Source: Bacteroidales bacterium UBA4179 (GTDB lineage: Bacteria > Bacteroidota > Bacteroidia > Bacteroidales > Dysgonomonadaceae). Taken from it: a stretch of 29,093 nt of DNA. Below are positions 1-7,418 of this stretch, piece by piece. Where the stretch lies: the NCBI GenBank assembly GCA_002381125.1, contig DFUT01000035.1:1-29093 (forward strand), read 5' to 3'. The notes below the pieces were generated by a model that was given only the letters and a program-made list of their open reading frames with translations, did no database searches and had not been told where the DNA came from. Positions within the stretch are counted from its first letter, which is position 1, and the number at the start of each line of letters is the position of its first letter. Both the position numbers and the translations under genes were made by a program.

Positions 1-134
1 CCGGTGCAGATCTTCGAAACGACGTATGGGCCGAGAGTGCCGGTGCCCAAGGATTGGCTTTGGGCATGTATATTCTCCTGTGCGGCTATCTCGTGTGGGA
101 TTCTATGCGAGTTCCTAATCAAAGTCAAAGTTAA
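1..134 (+). CDS. C-terminal end of an unidentified gene (partial)
   Basis: The window opens inside an open frame that ends with TAA at 132-134. It gives a 43-residue tail with a hydrophobic stretch (LALGMYILLCGYLVW) and then a polar end. A second frame stays open to 153, but it is unusually rich in Cys and Trp and would run through the likely promoter of the next gene, so the frame ending at 134 is preferred. No family is recognised. The choice of frame is uncertain and needs the upstream sequence. Confidence 0.25.
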   Translation, partial: GADLRNDVWAESAGAQGLALGMYILLCGYLVWDSMRVPNQSQS

Positions 135-139
135 TTTTC

Positions 140-147
140 TACCTTTG
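140..147 (+). promoter_or_regulatory. Bacteroidota -7 box for the GH92 gene
   Basis: TACCTTTG matches the Bacteroidota -7 consensus TAnnTTTG. It lies about 50 bp before the GH92 start codon, right after the preceding frame ends. No clear -33 TTTG is seen at the usual 19-21 bp spacing, so the call rests on the -7 box alone. Confidence 0.5.
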
Positions 148-168
148 TGGTAAACCGGTGGTAAACCG
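147..168 (+). repeat. Perfect 11-bp tandem duplication in the GH92 leader
   Basis: GTGGTAAACCG occurs twice head to tail, at 147-157 and 158-168, with no mismatch. The first copy begins at the last base of the -7 box, so the pair covers the expected transcription start and the early leader. An 11-bp period is about one helical turn and would put both copies on one DNA face, which would suit a regulator. A simple slippage duplication is equally possible. Confidence 0.7.
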
Positions 169-199
169 TATGTTTGTTCAAGCATAAAAAATTCATGAT

Positions 200-2410
200 A
201 TGAAAAAAGCATCTTTATTTATTTTAGCATTCTTTTTCCTCCTCGTGGGCTGTACACAAAAGCAAAAAAAGCAGCCGATTACAGAAGAACCCGATTATAC
301 ACAATATGTGGATCCGTTCATCGGAACAGCGTACACCGGACACACCTTCCCCGGGGCTACTTATCCGCTGGGTATGATTCAGGCAGGTCCCGAAACCGGC
401 AACTACTCATGGGAATATTGTGCAGGATACGTCTATGGCGACTCGCTCATCAACGGATTTTCGCAAACCCGATTAAACGGTACGGGCTGTATCGATCTTG
501 GCGACCTGCTCATCCAACCTTTTTCCGGGGATAAACGCGAAGACTTGCGAAGCAAATACGATCTGGTAAGCGAAGACGCATCGCCGGGATATTATACGGT
601 AAAATTGACCGACAACGACGTGCACGTGGAGATTTCAGCTGCTCCGCACGTGGCTTTCCATAAATATACGTTTGGCGAGGGAAAAGCTGCCAACATATTG
701 GCCGACTTCCAAAGCGGATTGGTATGGACGAAAGATAGAATACATACGCATGTGCTCGAAAATGAAGTAAATTTCGAGAACAAAAAAACAATCTCGGGTT
801 ATACCCGTCGCAAAGAGTGGGTCGAGCGCATGTATTATTTCGTGATCGAATTCGATAAACCCATCGTCGCAAAAGAGGAACTTCCCAAACGTGATCCACG
901 CGAAAAAGCACCCCGTTATATTCTCACCTTCGATATGCAAAACGACACGACGCTCAACATGAAGATCGCCATGTCGTCGGCAAGTGTAGAGGGTGCTAAA
1001 GCAAATCTGAAGGCCGAGGTACCGCACTGGGATTTCGATACCGTTCGGAAAACGGCCGAAAACGCTTGGAATACATACCTTTCACGCATTCATATAGAAG
1101 GAACCGATGCACAGAAAAACAATTTCTATACGGCTATCTATCATTTGTTCATACAACCCAACAACATTGCAGACGTGGACGGTAAATATATTGGCCCACG
1201 AAAGGAAATAGCGCAATCGTCGGGTGGAAAGTTTTATTCCACCTGGTCGCAATGGGATATTTTCCGTGCCGCTTATCCATTATACACGGTCATCAGCCCG
1301 GAGCTGATCCCCGATTTTGTGAATTCGATGCTCGATTACAGCGAACAACAATGGCATCTGCCCATCTGGGCATTGTGGGGACAAGAAACCTACACCATGA
1401 TTGGCAATCACTCGGTTCCGATGATTGTGGATGCTTATCTGAAAGGATTTGAAGGGTTTGACCCCGAACGCGCCTACAACGAAGTAAAAAAATCGCTTAC
1501 GCTCAATCATCCCAAATCCGATTGGACGATATACGACAAATACGGTTATTATCCATTCGATTTGGTAACGGTAGAATCGGTTTCGCGCACGTTGGAATCG
1601 GGATTCGATGATTATTGTGCCGGTTTGATGGCCGAGAAACTCGGGAAAGAAAGGGATACCAAATTTTTCCGAAAACGTGCCGAATACTATAAGAACCTGT
1701 TCGACCCCTCCACAAACTATATGCGTGGGCGCGACAGCAAGGGCAACTGGCGCACGCCTTTCGATCCGTTTGAACTGGCACACGGCGATTCGAGCGTGGG
1801 GGGCGATTATACCGAAGGAAACGCCGCCCAATATACCTGGCATGTGCTTCAGGATATTCCCGGGCTGCTGGCTTTGATGGGCGACGACAAGAAAGCCGCA
1901 GAACGGCTGGATTCGCTTTTCTTTACCACGGCAAAATCGAAAAATACGCTTTCCGATGTAACGGGACTGATCGGGCAATATGCTCACGGCAACGAACCCA
2001 GTCATCATATTGCTTATCTTTATACCTATTTGGGTCAATCGTACAAAACGCAAGAACTGGTTCGCCAAATTTGCACCGATTTCTACAAAAATCTTCCCAA
2101 CGGATTGATCGGCAACGACGACTGCGGACAAATGTCGGCCTGGTACATCTTTTCATCGCTCGGCTTTTATCCGGTCAATCCGGTAAGCGGTGAATTCGTG
2201 ATTGGCGCTCCGCAAATTCCGGCAGCCAAAATCGATGTCGGCAACGGAAAAGTATTTTCAATGGAAGCCAAAAATATTTCCGAGGACAATAAATACGTAG
2301 AAAAAATCGAACTAAACGGCAAACCCTACGAGAAACAGACCATCGGCTACAACGATATTATGGAAGGTGCTTCTCTGGTGTTTTATATGACCAACCAACC
2401 CAAAAAGTAA
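200..2410 (+). CDS. GH92 family alpha-mannosidase, lipoprotein
   Basis: A 736-aa exo-acting, calcium-dependent glycosidase expected to remove alpha-linked mannose (often alpha-1,2) from mannans or N-glycans. The N-terminus is a lipoprotein signal with lipobox LVGC at about residues 15-18, so it should be anchored in the cell envelope. GH92 hallmarks are the N-terminal domain with YVDPFIGT and FPGATYPLGM (about 40-65), then the catalytic domain with SQWDIFRAAYPL, GNEPSHH (597-603) and GNDDCGQMSAW (638-648), which carries the conserved acidic residues. Length is normal for the family and the frame is intact. It is followed by a terminator and then a GH53 lipoprotein gene. Linkage specificity cannot be read from the sequence. 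An ATG at 195 is out of frame. Confidence 0.93.
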   Translation: MKKASLFILAFFFLLVGCTQKQKKQPITEEPDYTQYVDPFIGTAYTGHTFPGATYPLGMIQAGPETGNYSWEYCAGYVYGDSLINGFSQTRLNGTGCIDLGDLLIQPFSGDKREDLRSKYDLVSEDASPGYYTVKLTDNDVHVEISAAPHVAFHKYTFGEGKAANILADFQSGLVWTKDRIHTHVLENEVNFENKKTISGYTRRKEWVERMYYFVIEFDKPIVAKEELPKRDPREKAPRYILTFDMQNDTTLNMKIAMSSASVEGAKANLKAEVPHWDFDTVRKTAENAWNTYLSRIHIEGTDAQKNNFYTAIYHLFIQPNNIADVDGKYIGPRKEIAQSSGGKFYSTWSQWDIFRAAYPLYTVISPELIPDFVNSMLDYSEQQWHLPIWALWGQETYTMIGNHSVPMIVDAYLKGFEGFDPERAYNEVKKSLTLNHPKSDWTIYDKYGYYPFDLVTVESVSRTLESGFDDYCAGLMAEKLGKERDTKFFRKRAEYYKNLFDPSTNYMRGRDSKGNWRTPFDPFELAHGDSSVGGDYTEGNAAQYTWHVLQDIPGLLALMGDDKKAAERLDSLFFTTAKSKNTLSDVTGLIGQYAHGNEPSHHIAYLYTYLGQSYKTQELVRQICTDFYKNLPNGLIGNDDCGQMSAWYIFSSLGFYPVNPVSGEFVIGAPQIPAAKIDVGNGKVFSMEAKNISEDNKYVEKIELNGKPYEKQTIGYNDIMEGASLVFYMTNQPKK

Positions 2411-2423
2411 ACTTTCAACCTTA

Positions 2424-2464
2424 CCTATCCGATAACGCAGGGTTGTCGGATGGGCATTTTTTTT
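2424..2464 (+). terminator. Rho-independent terminator after the GH92 gene
   Basis: The arm at 2424-2436 pairs with 2442-2454 in a 13-bp stem (two G-T pairs) around a 5-nt loop, followed by a T-run at 2457-2464. It ends 9 bp before the GH53 start codon, so it could attenuate read-through into GH53 rather than fully separate the two genes. Confidence 0.75.
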
Positions 2465-2472
2465 AAAAAACA

Positions 2473-3513
2473 ATGAAAAAATATCTCCTACTCATCCCGC
2501 TCATTTTATTCGGCTTTTCCTGTCAAAGCAAGTCGCAAGACCAAACCAAGACGCTTTCGACACAGGATTTTGCCAAAGGAGCCGATATCAGCTGGTTGCC
2601 TCAAATGGAAGCAAGCGGATACACGTTTTACAACGACAACGGGGAAGCCGAAGATTGTTTTAAGATTCTCAAAGATCACGGCATCAATGCCATTCGACTG
2701 CGCACGTGGGTAAATCCTTCGGATGATCCGTTCAGCGGACACTGCAGCAAAGACGAAACCGTGGCAATGGCCAAACGGGCAAAAGATTGGGGAATGCGCG
2801 TGATGATCGATTTTCATTATAGCGACAGTTGGGCCGATCCTTCCAAACAACGCAAACCCAAAGCTTGGGAAGGACTCACTTTTGAACAACTCAAAAAAGC
2901 CTTGTACGACTATACGTTTGAGGTCATGTCGGCATTAAAAGAAGCCGGCGTAACGCCTGAATGGGTGCAATTGGGCAACGAAATCCCTACCGGAATGATC
3001 TATCCCGAAGGGCATACCGATAACTGGCCTCAGCTGGCACAACTGATCAACGCAGGATATGATGCCGTTAAGGCAGTGAGCCCGCAAACCAAAATCATAC
3101 TGCATGTTGATCAGGGAAACAACAATGAACGGTTTCGCCAATGGTTCGACAATGCCGAAAAATACGGAGCAAAATATGATATCATCGGAATGTCGTACTA
3201 TCCTTACTGGCTCGAAGATAAACCCGATTATACCGAAACCATAGAAGATCTGGGCCACAACCTCAGCGATATGGCACAACGTTACAACAAAGAAGTAATG
3301 GTGGTGGAAGTGGGAGGTGAAGACGATGAACCCGAAAACACCTACAACATGCTGAAAGCCGTTATTCAAAAAGTGAAAGAGGTACCTGACAACAAAGGGT
3401 TGGGCGTGTTTTATTGGGAACCCCAAGGTGCCCGCTCGTGGAGCCATTACCCCCTAAGCGCATGGGGATCCGACGGAAGACCAACCAAAGCGCTAGATGC
3501 TTTTTTGGACTGA
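2473..3513 (+). CDS. GH53 endo-beta-1,4-galactanase, lipoprotein
   Basis: A 346-aa enzyme expected to cut beta-1,4-galactan, the side chain of pectic type I arabinogalactan. The signal peptide ends in lipobox FGFSC (Cys17), so it is probably lipid-anchored. The GH53 barrel starts with KGADISWLPQ (35-44). It continues with GINAIRLRTWV (70-80), where the Arg residues line the active site in this family, and DFHYSDSWADP (113-123). The acid/base Glu170 is in QLGNEIPTG, and the nucleophile Glu279 is in VVEVGG. The end of the fold carries FYWEP. Length is typical. The start codon lies just after a terminator hairpin and no separate promoter is evident, so it may depend on read-through from GH92. 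It converges with the CDF gene, with 12 bp between the stops. The GH51 arabinofuranosidase at 26822-28810 could act on the same polymer. Confidence 0.93.
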   Translation: MKKYLLLIPLILFGFSCQSKSQDQTKTLSTQDFAKGADISWLPQMEASGYTFYNDNGEAEDCFKILKDHGINAIRLRTWVNPSDDPFSGHCSKDETVAMAKRAKDWGMRVMIDFHYSDSWADPSKQRKPKAWEGLTFEQLKKALYDYTFEVMSALKEAGVTPEWVQLGNEIPTGMIYPEGHTDNWPQLAQLINAGYDAVKAVSPQTKIILHVDQGNNNERFRQWFDNAEKYGAKYDIIGMSYYPYWLEDKPDYTETIEDLGHNLSDMAQRYNKEVMVVEVGGEDDEPENTYNMLKAVIQKVKEVPDNKGLGVFYWEPQGARSWSHYPLSAWGSDGRPTKALDAFLD

Positions 3514-3525
3514 TATTCATCTTTC

Positions 3526-4410
3526 TCAACAACATTCCTCCATTTCGCAATTTTCGCCCGGGGTTTCAAATTCGATGGTGGAATGTTGTATTTTCATTGC
3601 TTGCATTTTTTCACGAATTTCGTTTTTCAATTTGTGCAATTTGTCCATCGACAACGCCTGCTTCAAAACCACATGAACCGTCATGACATTGTATTCGCCA
3701 TCTGCCGACCAGATATGCAAATCGTGAACGCCGTCCACGTCATCCAACGACAATATTTCTTTCTCGATCTCATCCATTTTTATGTCGATGGGGGCTCCCT
3801 GCAAAATAATATGCAGGCTTTCTTTTATATTTTTATATACGTGAAACAACACATAAAGGGTTATGGCGACCGATAAAATAGGGTCGAGAATCGGAACATC
3901 TACGAAATGCATCACCAAAGCGCCAATAAGAATGGCCACCCAGCCGAGTACATCTTCCAGCAAGTGAAGCGAAATTACGCGTTCGTTGAGCGAATGCCCA
4001 CGTTTAAGTCTGAGCACCGCGGCACCGTTAATCGCAACACCCAGCACTGCCAAAATCAACATACCTCCCGAATCGGGTTGTTCAGGATGAAACAAACGCG
4101 GAACAGCATTAAAAAGAATCACCACACTCCCTACGATTAAAATAAGCGAATTGATGATTGCCCCAAGAAGAGAAAACCGCTTGTATCCATAGGTGTATTC
4201 TTCATCGCGACCTTTTTTTGCCATTCTCTGAAAATACCACGACAATCCCACTGAAAAGCTATCGCCCAAATCATGCACGGCATCCGAAAGAATGGCCATA
4301 CTGTTTGTTAAAAATCCGCCGATAAATTCAATTATGGTAAAAAACAGATTAAGAAAAAATGCCGTCCGTATATTTTTTTCACTTTCATTGTAGTGAGTAT
4401 GATGAGCCAT
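3526..4410 (-). CDS. CDF family zinc/cation efflux transporter
   Basis: A 294-aa inner-membrane protein of the cation diffusion facilitator family, which exports Zn(II) or related divalent metals by proton antiport. Six hydrophobic segments occupy about residues 15-200, and a cytoplasmic domain follows (about 205-290). The transport site is visible as HxxxD in TM2 (H46, D50 in AVHDLGD) and HxxxD in TM5 (H149, D153), the arrangement typical of zinc-selective members (ZitB/ZnT type). The N-terminus carries HHTHYNE. The protein ends in CEMEECC, a Cys-rich tail that could bind metal and is not part of the core fold. It is a single gene, divergent from proA, with an AT-rich leader. Metal specificity is inferred from the HxxxD pair only. 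Confidence 0.93.
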   Translation of the reverse strand: MAHHTHYNESEKNIRTAFFLNLFFTIIEFIGGFLTNSMAILSDAVHDLGDSFSVGLSWYFQRMAKKGRDEEYTYGYKRFSLLGAIINSLILIVGSVVILFNAVPRLFHPEQPDSGGMLILAVLGVAINGAAVLRLKRGHSLNERVISLHLLEDVLGWVAILIGALVMHFVDVPILDPILSVAITLYVLFHVYKNIKESLHIILQGAPIDIKMDEIEKEILSLDDVDGVHDLHIWSADGEYNVMTVHVVLKQALSMDKLHKLKNEIREKMQAMKIQHSTIEFETPGENCEMEECC

Positions 4411-4524
4411 AAAAATGATTTTCTTATTTTTCTATATCTATAACATGTTTCAAAAACAAAAGTTCGCTACAATCCAAAAGTTGTATTTTGTGTGATTATC
4501 ATTAAAATTTTGGCAATAAATTGT

Positions 4525-4533
4525 TACCTTTGC
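4525..4533 (+). promoter_or_regulatory. -7 box of the proABC operon
   Basis: TACCTTTGC fits the Bacteroidota -7 consensus and lies 23 bp before the proA ATG. No good -33 TTTG is found at 19-21 bp. Just upstream, 4495-4513 resembles the element shared by the aspS and mutS promoters. Confidence 0.6.
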
Positions 4534-4555
4534 AGCACATATTAACATATATATT

Positions 4556-5746
4556 ATGGTGCAAACTTCAAAGAAAAACAAAGTACTTACTTCATTGGCC
4601 GATCTGTTGCGACAAAACCGGGCGCAAATTATCGAGGCCAATCTGCAAGATATGGCCGATTATCCCGAAATGGACGAAGCAATGAAAGACCGGTTAAAAG
4701 TGGACGAGAAAAAAATCGATGAAATGATTCGTTCGCTTACGCAAGTAGCAAGCTTGAACGATCCCGAAGGGAAAACCCTATATGCCTACACGCGTGAAGA
4801 TGGTCTGCTAATTGAAAACCGCACCGTACCGTTCGGAACCATCCTCATCATCTACGAGTCGCGCCCCGACGTAACTATCGAAGCAGCGGCAACGGCTTTT
4901 AAGGCAGGAAACCGAATTCTGTTGAAAGGCGGAAAAGAGTCGTATCACACCAATTCTTTCTTGACGAAACTTTGGCAACAAGCACTAGAGAAAACCGGCA
5001 TCGATAGTCGTTATGTTCAATATCTTCATTTAACCCGCGAAGAAACACAACGGCTGATCAAAGAAAATACGCATCGCGTGGATTTGATTATTCCTCGCGG
5101 CGGAGAAAATCTGATTCGTTTTATTCAAGAAAATACCACCATTCCCATTATCGTTAGCGGACGGGGAAACAATTTTCTCTATGTAGATAAAAACTGCGAT
5201 TTTGAAATGGCTGTACGCATCATCCTCAACGGGAAAAAACGAATCAGCGTTTGCAACGCATTGGATAAAGTGTTGATTGATGAGAATCTGCCAAACATTC
5301 AAGACAAAATTGCCCAACTCGTATCCGCTTTAAAAAGCAGGGGAATTGAAGTTTTGGGTAATTCATCCGTTTACGGCTTAAATTCGGAAATTATCGAAAC
5401 CAACGACGAAAAGGTACTTTATGAAGAGTTTCTTGCGCCTAAAATATTCCTGTCCCTCGTACCCGATATCACGGAGGCCATCCGATTAATCAATGCCTAT
5501 TCCGGCAAACATTCGGCAACGATTGTAACGAACGAATTTCCACAGGCAACCCGTTTCATGCAAGAAGTGGATTGCGCAGCCGTTTACCACAATGCTTCCA
5601 CACGATTTACCGACGGCGGAGAGTTTGGTTTGGGGGCAGAAATTGCCATCAGTACGCAAAAACTGCATTTCCGAGGCCCCATCGGTGCCGAACAATTGGT
5701 GACCAACAAATGGTTCGTTTACGGAAACGGCCATATTCGCGAATAA
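4556..5746 (+). CDS. proA: Glutamate-5-semialdehyde dehydrogenase (gamma-glutamyl phosphate reductase)
   Basis: A 396-aa cytoplasmic enzyme for the second step of proline synthesis: NADPH-dependent reduction of gamma-glutamyl phosphate to glutamate-5-semialdehyde. It has the aldehyde-dehydrogenase-like fold with family motifs TVPFGTILIIYESRPDVT (N-terminal cofactor domain), VDLIIPRGGENLIRFI, and KKRISVCNALDKVL containing the catalytic Cys. The C-terminal STRFTDGGEFGLGAEIAIST is also conserved. It is the first gene of a three-gene operon with proB (18-bp gap) and proC. The N-terminus is slightly shorter than in many ProA proteins, but the ATG sits right after a good -7 box, so this start is supported. 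Confidence 0.97.
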   Translation: MVQTSKKNKVLTSLADLLRQNRAQIIEANLQDMADYPEMDEAMKDRLKVDEKKIDEMIRSLTQVASLNDPEGKTLYAYTREDGLLIENRTVPFGTILIIYESRPDVTIEAAATAFKAGNRILLKGGKESYHTNSFLTKLWQQALEKTGIDSRYVQYLHLTREETQRLIKENTHRVDLIIPRGGENLIRFIQENTTIPIIVSGRGNNFLYVDKNCDFEMAVRIILNGKKRISVCNALDKVLIDENLPNIQDKIAQLVSALKSRGIEVLGNSSVYGLNSEIIETNDEKVLYEEFLAPKIFLSLVPDITEAIRLINAYSGKHSATIVTNEFPQATRFMQEVDCAAVYHNASTRFTDGGEFGLGAEIAISTQKLHFRGPIGAEQLVTNKWFVYGNGHIRE

Positions 5747-5764
5747 ATTGATCGAACTATATAT

Positions 5765-6526
5765 ATGAAGAAAAAATTAATCATAAAAATAGGAACATCT
5801 ACCCTTACGGCGGGAACAAACCGCATATCGTTTGCCGTCATCGAAAACCTGGCCAGGCAAATCGTAAAACTCAAAAACGAATACGATATCGTGATCGTTT
5901 CTTCGGGTGCTATCGCTACTGCCCGCCAATTCGTGGAAATCAACGGGTACAACAAACATGTGGATTCCAAGCAGGCAATGGCAGCCATCGGACAAACGCG
6001 GCTCATGGAGTTATACGATTCCGTTTTTAGCAGTTTTGGATTGAATATCGCTCAAATTCTGTTGACTTATCGCGATTTCGAAAATCCGACGGCAAAAGAA
6101 AACACCAAAAATACGATTCATAAACTTTGGAAAGCCGATTACATTCCCATCGTAAACGAAAACGATACGGTTTCGATCGAAGAAATCGTATTGGGCGACA
6201 ACGATAAACTTTCGGCATTGGTTGCCGTAATACTCAATGCCGATCTGTTGATTCTCGTATCGGATATCGACGGCATCTTCAACCGTAATCCACATCTTCA
6301 TCCCGATGCCGAACTTATCGCCCATGTTTCCGACTTGAAATCCATTCGGGATTGCATCGAAGAAAAAGAATCCGCATTGGGAACAGGCGGCATGACGTCC
6401 AAAATCCACGCTGCTGAAATCTGCATGGAAAACGGAGTAGAAATGTGGATTGTAAACGGACAACGCCCCAATTATCTTATCAATGCGTTAAACAACGCGA
6501 TTCCATTCACCAAATTCAAAAAATAA
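5765..6526 (+). CDS. proB: Glutamate 5-kinase, short form without PUA domain
   Basis: A 253-aa kinase that phosphorylates L-glutamate to gamma-glutamyl phosphate, the first step of proline synthesis. Only the amino-acid-kinase domain is present. KIGTSTL (8-14), IVSSGAIA, PIVNENDTVS (ATP and glutamate binding), LGDNDKLSALVA and GTGGMTSK are all visible. The C-terminal PUA domain of E. coli-type enzymes (about 367 aa) is absent. The frame runs cleanly to its stop and proC starts one base later, so this is a natural short form, not a truncation. The kinase domain holds the active site and the proline feedback site in characterised enzymes, so activity is expected. Confidence 0.95.
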   Translation: MKKKLIIKIGTSTLTAGTNRISFAVIENLARQIVKLKNEYDIVIVSSGAIATARQFVEINGYNKHVDSKQAMAAIGQTRLMELYDSVFSSFGLNIAQILLTYRDFENPTAKENTKNTIHKLWKADYIPIVNENDTVSIEEIVLGDNDKLSALVAVILNADLLILVSDIDGIFNRNPHLHPDAELIAHVSDLKSIRDCIEEKESALGTGGMTSKIHAAEICMENGVEMWIVNGQRPNYLINALNNAIPFTKFKK

Positions 6527-6527
6527 A

Positions 6528-7310
6528 ATGAACTACGGATTTATCGGCTTTGGTAATTTGGCGACGGCCATCTACCAAGGCCTCAAAAACGAAGACAACC
6601 TTCGTTTTGCCTATTTTGATCAAATTCGAAAAAACGTTGAACTTCCCTTTCTCCAATTGGAAGAATTGACGACTTTTGCCGACGTTATCTTTCTCACCGT
6701 CAAACCCCAAAACTTGACCGAAGTTTTGCAACAACTGCAACCCCTCCCTCGAGAAGGGAAAGTCGTTGTCTCGCCGGTTGCCGGAAAAAGCATCGCCTTC
6801 ATCGAAAATTACCTCGGAAAAGATCAACCCATTGTGCGCATCATGCCCAACCTTGCCATCGCGTACAAAAAATCGGTAACGGCATTTGCCACCCATCATC
6901 CAAATAATGAAAGGGTAAACGAAATTTATCGTGTGTTGACAAAACTGGGGAAGGTGGTAGAAGTCGATGAAAACGATTTCGACCTGTTTACTTCCGTTTT
7001 CGGCAGCGGACCCGCTTTCATTCTGGCGTTCCTGAACGTATTCAGGGACAAAATACGCGAATTCAATCTCCCTGATTCTGAAATTGACGAATTATTGGTG
7101 CAATTGACGGAAGGCACGTTGAGCTATTTTTCCGAAAACCGATCCCGATGCAGCATCGAGGAACTCATTCGCAACGTCACCAGCAAAGGTGGAACCACAG
7201 AAGCCGGATTGAATTATTATTACGAACATCACATCGACCAATTGATTGAGGGGGTGCTGGAGGCTGCCAAAAACCGCTCCATCGAAATGAGTAAAAACGA
7301 GCTGAATTAA
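6528..7310 (+). CDS. proC: Pyrroline-5-carboxylate reductase
   Basis: A 260-aa enzyme for the last step of proline synthesis: NAD(P)H-dependent reduction of 1-pyrroline-5-carboxylate to L-proline. The Rossmann motif GFIGFGNLATAI is at the N-terminus, followed by FLTVKPQN and VRIMPNLA. FGSGPAF is in the dimerisation region, and the family signature TSKGGTTEAGL is near the C-terminus. Its start is one base after the proB stop, so it is translated from the same transcript and completes a self-contained proA-proB-proC unit. Length is close to the usual 260-275 aa. No terminator is obvious before the aspS promoter. Confidence 0.96.
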   Translation: MNYGFIGFGNLATAIYQGLKNEDNLRFAYFDQIRKNVELPFLQLEELTTFADVIFLTVKPQNLTEVLQQLQPLPREGKVVVSPVAGKSIAFIENYLGKDQPIVRIMPNLAIAYKKSVTAFATHHPNNERVNEIYRVLTKLGKVVEVDENDFDLFTSVFGSGPAFILAFLNVFRDKIREFNLPDSEIDELLVQLTEGTLSYFSENRSRCSIEELIRNVTSKGGTTEAGLNYYYEHHIDQLIEGVLEAAKNRSIEMSKNELN

Positions 7311-7352
7311 GCAGCAAGATAAATGTTGCGAAAAAGGGAATTTTTATGGGGC

Positions 7353-7386
7353 TTTGTGCAAATTGGAAATTATCGTGTAAATTTGC
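7353..7386 (+). promoter_or_regulatory. aspS promoter (-33 and -7) within an inverted repeat
   Basis: TTTG at 7353-7356 and TAAATTTG at 7378-7385 are separated by 21 bp, a textbook Bacteroidota promoter. Overlapping it, GTGCAAATT (7356-7364) and AATTTGCAC (7380-7388) form a perfect 9-bp inverted repeat. The segment 7360-7385 is 24/26 identical to 14818-14843 ahead of mutS. Confidence 0.8.
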
Positions 7387-7418
7387 ACATTTAAATGAAA
7401 AAGCAAAAGCTTGATAAT

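Noticed and set aside
1280..2131. 283-aa minus-strand ORF inside the GH92 gene
   Set aside because: It is a shadow of a strongly supported gene and its composition matches no known protein.
7395..7418. Upstream in-frame ATG for aspS
   Set aside because: It lies at the expected transcription start and adds eight non-conserved residues. The ATG at 7419 fits the family.
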